The notes under the pieces are model-generated. The model searched no databases. It saw nothing but the letters and a program-made list of their open reading frames with translations, and was not told the DNA's origin. A program made the translations under genes and the position numbers. This document shows, piece by piece, positions 59,200-64,000 of a DNA stretch of 64,000 bases. Source of the stretch: Fistularia commersonii (lineage: Eukaryota; Chordata; Actinopteri; Syngnathiformes; Fistulariidae); the NCBI GenBank assembly GCA_037954325.1, contig JBBMNZ010000015.1, positions 7,812,001 to 7,876,000 of the forward strand. Reading direction: 5' to 3'. Numbering within the stretch: position 1 is the first letter of the stretch; every line of letters starts with the position of its first letter.

Positions 59200-59554
59200 C
59201 TGCTCAAAAAAATAAAGGGAACACTTGAACAACACAATGTAACTCCAAGTCAATCACACTTCTGTGAAATCATAGTGTCCACTCAGGAAGCAACACAGAT
59301 TCATTTTGACTTGTTTTAAGGACATTACATCAAAGTTGGATCAGCCTGGAGTTTGTTTTTACACTTTAATTTTGAGTGTGATTCCTAATCAGACCTCCAT
59401 GTGTTGATACAATTGATTTCCATTGATCATTTTTGTGTGATTTTGTTGTCAGCACATTCAACTGTGTAAAGAGCAAAGTATTTCATAAGAATATTTCATT
59501 CATTTAGATCTAGGATGTGTTTTTTAAGTGATCCCTTTATTTTTTTGAGCAGTG
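59200..59554. mobile_element. Tc1-like MITE (CTGCTCAAAA ends)
   Basis: Begins CTGCTCAAAAAAATAAAGGG and ends TTTATTTTTTTGAGCAG, with TA flanks in a TA run. It consists of the two ends of a known fish Tc1-like element. About 85 bp of left end is joined to TTTTGACTTGTTTTAAGGAC of the right end, so the whole transposase is deleted. Confidence 0.92.
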
Positions 59555-59570
59555 TATATATATAGATATT

Positions 59571-59941
59571 CAGTTAGGAGAAAAAATATTTGATACCCTT
59601 GACCTAAGATCTTGCGATCCATCCTCCCCTCAATACGATACAGTCGTCCTGCCTCCTTTGCAGAAAAGACGTGACCGCCATCTTGAACTTCTTCCATTTT
59701 CTAATAATTGTGCCAACAGGTGTTGCTTCTCACCAAGCTGCTTGCCTATTGTCCTGTAGCCCATCCCAGCTTTGTGCACGTCTACAATTTTATCCCTGAT
59801 GTCCTTACACAGCTCTCTGGTCTAGGCCATTGTGGAGAGGTTGGAGTTTGTTTGAGTGTGTGGACAGGTGTCAGGTTCAAACTGGTGAAGTGGGAAAGGC
59901 TGAAAGCTGAGCAGTGTGTCAAATACTGGTTCTCCCAACTG
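59571..59941 (-). mobile_element. Tc1-like element, doubly deleted
   Basis: The left end CAGTTAGGAGAAAAAATATT and the right end (minus CAGTTGGGAGAACCAGTATT) are inverted repeats. On the minus strand the order is N-terminal transposase start region (MA-TRELCKDIRDKIVD), then KWKKFKMA, then a jump to CFSAKEAGRLYRIEGRMDRK, then the terminal repeat. The middle of the protein and the last catalytic region are missing. It begins 16 bp after the preceding MITE. Confidence 0.88.
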
Positions 59942-60130
59942 GATAAGATAGATAAGATAAGTTAAATTTTATTAATCCCCATAGGGAAAATTTCTTTGTC
60001 ACAGCAGCGTAACAGTTATAATGTCAGAAAAAAAGGAATTAAATATGAATAAAAATATGAGTATGAATGTAAATAGAAGGCAAAAGACATGATACAGCAA
60101 GACAAAAGACAACAACAGCAACATCAGGTA
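59942..60130 (-). mobile_element. TTATC-tail LINE/SINE 3' end, minus strand
   Basis: GATAAGATAGATAAGATAAG followed by TTTTATTAATCCCCATAGGG and TTTCTTTGTCACAGCAGCGT matches the copy at 53118-53465, down to ACAACAGCAACATCAGG. The tail is short and degenerate and abuts the Tc1-like right end. Confidence 0.75.
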
Positions 60131-61133
60131 TGTAAATGGGGTATATATTTATACACACACAAACGTGTGTATATTCAATACAATTGCTTTTATTCATATT
60201 TAAGTATGTTTCATTGTAAGATACTTGCTCAAAAATTATCCAAGAAAACTCAGTTTCAGTACCACACAACAGCATTTCCAGTATTAGCTTATTATTTAGA
60301 AATGAATTGCTTAGACAGATTAGAAATTACAACAAATTGGAAACAAAATACCCATCCAATATTGAACAAAAAGTCTATATATAAGCAAAAACATAAATAT
60401 TGGCCATTTCTTTAAGGAAAATCTTTAGTGAAAACAACCAAAAAAAATCTTGGAAGACATGCATTGGATTTTCCTTTTTTTTTTTTCGTAATGACTAAGT
60501 TACGGCGGACGGTTCCAAAGGAAACCAATGAAATTCAGTGTAATAATGCGATGGTACATTCAGAATGGTGACAGCTGGCAAGGATGATTGGACTTTCACA
60601 CACCCCGAGATGCCTGTTGGTGGATACTCACAATGGCGCATTCAGCTGCAGCACAAAGGCTGCTGCTGGTAACCATGACAGTGACAGAGTGTCCCTGAAA
60701 TTACTCTGTCATCGCATAAAACTTCACACACACTCGGGCCTGACGTCGCGCTCATAATCAATACTGAGTTTAATTCTGTTACATGCCGGCGTTAACCACC
60801 TGTCGGGACGCCCCGGCGTTATCGTTGAGGTGACTGTTCGCGCAGAGATGTTTGCGCATCCGTTACCTTTGTATCACCACGGAGAGAAAAGAAACCGGAA
60901 AATTAACGAGAAATTAACAATTTGCTCTTTTTGCGTCCTTGGTTTCTGATATTCATTCCATTGAGACGTTATTTCTTGTCATTATTTATTCATTCTTTGT
61001 CCCACAATGTTCCAATGTTAGATGTCAAAATGGTTGAGATAAAAAAGCAAATCAAAACGAAACGTTAACTTCTTTAAGTTTCATTTATGCTATTTCTTAG
61101 AAGCTCCTCGGTAGCAGAGTACCACATGGTAAC
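60131..61133. other. Unique sequence, no gene seen
   Basis: AT-rich to about 60480. 60490-60900 is balanced and non-repetitive with TGACGTC near 60742. No exon or element recognised. Confidence 0.5.
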
Positions 61134-61505
61134 ATTCATTCATTCATTCCTTATATATATCGTTTATTCTGTACTCAGGGTTGCAGGGTGCTTGATCCCA
61201 ACCCAACTGTCATTGGGCGAAATTCGTGTTCACCCTCAACCGTCCGCCAATCAATCACTGGGCCACATACAAACACATACAGCCATTCATTTTTTCATTT
61301 ACAAATCATATACAGACAAATAACCATTCACCCTTTTGTTCACAAGTCTGTACAATTGCGAGTCTACAATGAACCTACTTTATGTTTTTGGACTGTGGGA
61401 GAGAAACTGGAGGAATGTGCAAACTTCACGCAGGAAGGAGCTCATTGGGAATTGAACAAGGGACCTTTCTTGCCGTCGGGTGGAACGCGCTAACCACCGA
61501 CATTC
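61134..61505 (-). mobile_element. tRNA-derived SINE (family 1), most complete copy
   Basis: On the minus strand the head GGTGGTTAGCGCGTTCCACC, AGAAAGGTCCCTTGTTCAAT (A- and B-box-like) is followed by the body (GTTTGCACATTCCTCCAG, GATTGATTGGCGGACGG, GACAGTTGGGTTGGGATC) and an AATGAATGAATG tail. The plus-strand words ATGTTTTTGGACTGTGGGAG and CCAATCAATCACTGGGCCAC are family hallmarks. Confidence 0.82.
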
Positions 61506-63087
61506 TCATTTATCTAATTTTACACGTATTATGGGGGGAAGAAACCATATTTAAAATCCCATTTCAATCGCCTCGCAGTTAAAGCAACATTTGATTAATC
61601 ACTTTCATTATACGTAGTGCTTACAAAAAAATGTACATTTAGATTACTGCATTTGTAAAAATTGTTTTGAATAGTCCACTTTGTACCACTAGGGGGAGCT
61701 CCTATACCGCCACTGGTCCCTGAACCGCAGGCTGAGGACCGTTGATTCCCAAAAACTCAGAAGTTTGTTGGATTTTTTTTTTTTTTTTTTTGGTCAAACC
61801 CCGAAAAATCTTGTTCATTCTGTGCAATATTTCTTGTCAAGATATTCTTCATGATTAATTGCATTTTGAGAGATCACTTCACCAAACCTAACATTATAGC
61901 AACGTTTACTGGATGACATTTACCTGGAGTTCCTGATGGTAAAAACAGCAAAAAAAGGAATTCAAAGGATGAACGTTTAAAATGTTTTGGCTCAAAATGA
62001 CATTTCACACAAGTGTTTTAAACATGTTCCTAATAATATGAATTCCTTTCAGTGTTGCTTCCATTGACTTTTGCCAGCGGGTTGAAACAGATTGGAGAGC
62101 GCATCCATTATGGCAGGAGCAGGCAAGGATTAAAACGATAAAATAGTTTAGCAGGAAGTTACCTAACTGGAAGCGATGTGGTGATCTCATGCTAATAAAA
62201 TTAGCGCTAACAGTTACATGGTAATTGCGGCTGCACAGCTGCGGTAGATCAAACCACGCCTACTGGGATCCTGCAAGGTGAGAGAGCCCAGGGACTCGGA
62301 AGACAGATTGACAAATGGATAGATCGATATTTTATTGATCTGGACAGATATTGTAGAAGACATGGGTTTGCGACAAAAGAAAACAAAAAGATATTTGGAC
62401 ATTTAGCAAAGAGTTAATCATATTTCAAAACCAACGAAATTCAATTACCTACAAAAAAAATGTAGGGGGAATTTGAAATGAATTGCCATGAAAGGGATCA
62501 TTTAGCTTACCATTATTTTTGGACTGCTGAGTGCACCTGAATATAAGCCACACCCACTAAATTTGAAAAGAAAAGTAAAAATATAAATTGCACAAATATA
62601 GGCTACACTACTATATCTATAAGATCCCATTCTCTACGTTCTTTTCTTGTGTAATTCCGCACATTTTCATGGGAGCTTGCAGAGCCGTACCATCACAGGT
62701 CATGCAGGGGGCAGCGCCGCATGGTATGCTCAAGTGCGACCAGAGAAAGGAACAGACAACAAGGAGAAAACATTGCATTTGCCTACATTCTCTGTCCACA
62801 GACCCCTAAACTCTAACGTGCCGACTTCTTCTTCTGACTCTTGGAACTCAGGAAGTGGAACCCTGAACTCTGTGCTGCCCCCCTAGCGGACATGTTGCTT
62901 AACTTAAAGTACCCGAGAGAAGTTAGAGGGCAGTGATGTTCGTTATGGACGTATTTGGACATGTTTAGGTATGCAACGTGAACACCGATGGCAACACCAT
63001 GACGATTTTGAAAAACGGCGGACGAGCGTATGACCTGAAGACTAATCATTTGCGGTCTTTCTTAGTCACCTAACTTCTTGCCCGTCC
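61506..63087. other. Unique sequence, no firm gene
   Basis: Mixed DNA. 62525-62600 (CACCTGAATATAAGCCACAC) resembles a common fish DNA-transposon end, and 62310-62350 has a TTTATTGATCTGGACAG scrap. The frames at 62588-62886 overlap on both strands and lack motifs. Confidence 0.45.
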
Positions 63088-63690
63088 TTCGATTACATTA
63101 CATTACATTACAGTCATTTGCCAGACGCTTTTATCCAAAGCGACTCACAAGAAGTGAAATTCAGTCACCGAAGATCCGAACTACTAGTTGTCGGAAGTCA
63201 GAAGTAACCACTCAATCAAATAGCCATCACAGAACCATATACATACATACGTTCATTTCAACCTTTATTTTTTATTTTTTTGGCTGGGGGGTTGGGGGCG
63301 AAGTGTGATTACTAGGGTAATGCTTGGTGAAGACAGTGACCCAGCTGTTCTGACCTTTTTGGGGAGTTTGTTTCATCACTGAGGAGCCAAGACTGAGAGG
63401 ACCCGAGACCGGTTCGATTGGCGGCCGGGTGCTCTGAGTGATGGGGTGGACAGTCGCCGAGAGGCGGCAGATCGGAGGGGACGGGTAGGGACATGTGGTT
63501 TGACTATACCTACACTCCCTACTGGGAGACAGTGTAGGGACATGAGAAGGGGAGTTATGTGGTAGAATTTGGGACTGTTGAACACCAGGTGGGCTGCCGC
63601 TTTCTGAATAAACTCCAGTGGCCTGATGGTCACCGCCGGGGCATCGGCAAGGAGTGAGTTGCAGTAGTCCTTCCTTTGGTATTAGACTTT
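63088..63690 (-). mobile_element. L2-type LINE 3' end, minus strand
   Basis: The minus-strand frame reads YCNSLLADAPAVTIRPLEFI, then AAAHLVFNSPKFYHITPLLM and LHCLPV, then after a shift RSRVLSVLAPQ. These are the L2/Maui-type RT C-terminal motifs (DYCNSLLAGLP, AARLVFN, LHWLPV, FSVLAP). The 3' end is GTCGCTTTGGATAAAAGCGT, then a short TAATG tail (plus ATTACATTACATTACA at 63096-63112). It is 5'-truncated and shifted. Confidence 0.88.
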
Positions 63691-63727
63691 CCTGCGAACG
63701 TCGTAGCAGTTGCTCGTTCCTCTACAA

Positions 63728-64000
63728 CAGGGGTGGGCAAACTACGGCCCGCGGGCCCCATCCGGCCCGTTGGTCTTTTAATCCGTCCCGCCAAAGATTG
63801 GTGAGAATTCATACTTGATGTGAATGATTGAATGATTGGATCAATGAATGTGGGAGCTCAAACAGGAGATTATTTCATTTTTGGAGCTACTTGAGAATTT
63901 TTCTGAGTTGATTGACACAGATTAGCTTTGTGATTTAGCCTTTACGGTGGACATCCTGACACGCGTGAATGAGCTGGACGTGAAGTTATGAGGGAAAAAC
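63728..64000 (+). mobile_element. hAT element with transposase relic, runs off the window
   Basis: The left terminus CAGGGGTGGGCAAACTACGG, then CCGCGGGCCCCATCCGGCCC, is a typical fish hAT end. From about 63875 the plus frame reads FLELLENFSELIDTD, a stop, CDLAFTVDILTRVNELDVKL, a stop, GKN, resembling a GTF2IRD2-type hAT transposase. Two stops within 45 codons show it is dead. The other end lies outside the window. Confidence 0.82.

Overview
The window looks like a piece of a teleost fish nuclear genome. It is AT-rich, with long microsatellites and decayed copies of transposons typical of bony fish: a Rex3-type LINE, a second RTE-like LINE, an L2-type LINE, tRNA-derived SINEs, several hAT elements, Tc1-like elements and a Tigger/pogo-like element. 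There is no operon, prokaryotic gene, rRNA or convincing tRNA gene.

Only one stretch looks like host coding sequence. It is a 70-nt first coding exon on the minus strand (23201-23270), which starts in a strong Kozak context, encodes most of a signal peptide and ends at a consensus splice donor in phase 1. It lies in a CpG-rich block (about 22.3-23.9 kb) with CT/GA tracts upstream and long TG/CA/CG tracts just inside the intron. If the call is right, 1-23200 is the start of a large first intron and everything above about 23.9 kb is upstream intergenic DNA. I cannot name the gene.

Layout: 1-5 kb has AT microsatellites, a Rex3 scrap and decayed tandem repeats. 5-13 kb is mostly unique intron with a G4-capable tract and a GATG/GATA array. 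13-15.4 kb is a two-unit duplication followed by a LINE 3' end. 15.5-22 kb is unique sequence with SINEs. 22.3-23.9 kb is the promoter and exon. 24.1-26.7 kb holds hAT, Tigger-like and Tc1-type elements side by side. 28.2-33.8 kb is a nest of elements in a decayed CTATACTA-type repeat. 37.1-40.9 kb has the longest Rex3 copy and two head-to-head LINE copies. 41-50 kb has a Tc1-like transposase relic, several duplications and a GATTC-type array. 51-54 kb has LINE 3' ends and microsatellites. 54-55 kb is a duplicated CA-rich block with a MITE in only one unit. 57-60 kb has a Rex3-like fragment and abutting Tc1-type elements. 61-64 kb ends with a SINE, an L2 3' end and the start of a hAT copy.

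All transposon proteins here carry stops, frameshifts or deletions, so none appears active. Family names come from recognition by eye, not a database search. I found no evidence of an undescribed biological system. The most informative points are the orphan first exon with its unusual flanks, the nested insertions with imperfect target duplications, the paralogous empty site at 54 kb, and a short unexplained coding-like segment near 39.0 kb.
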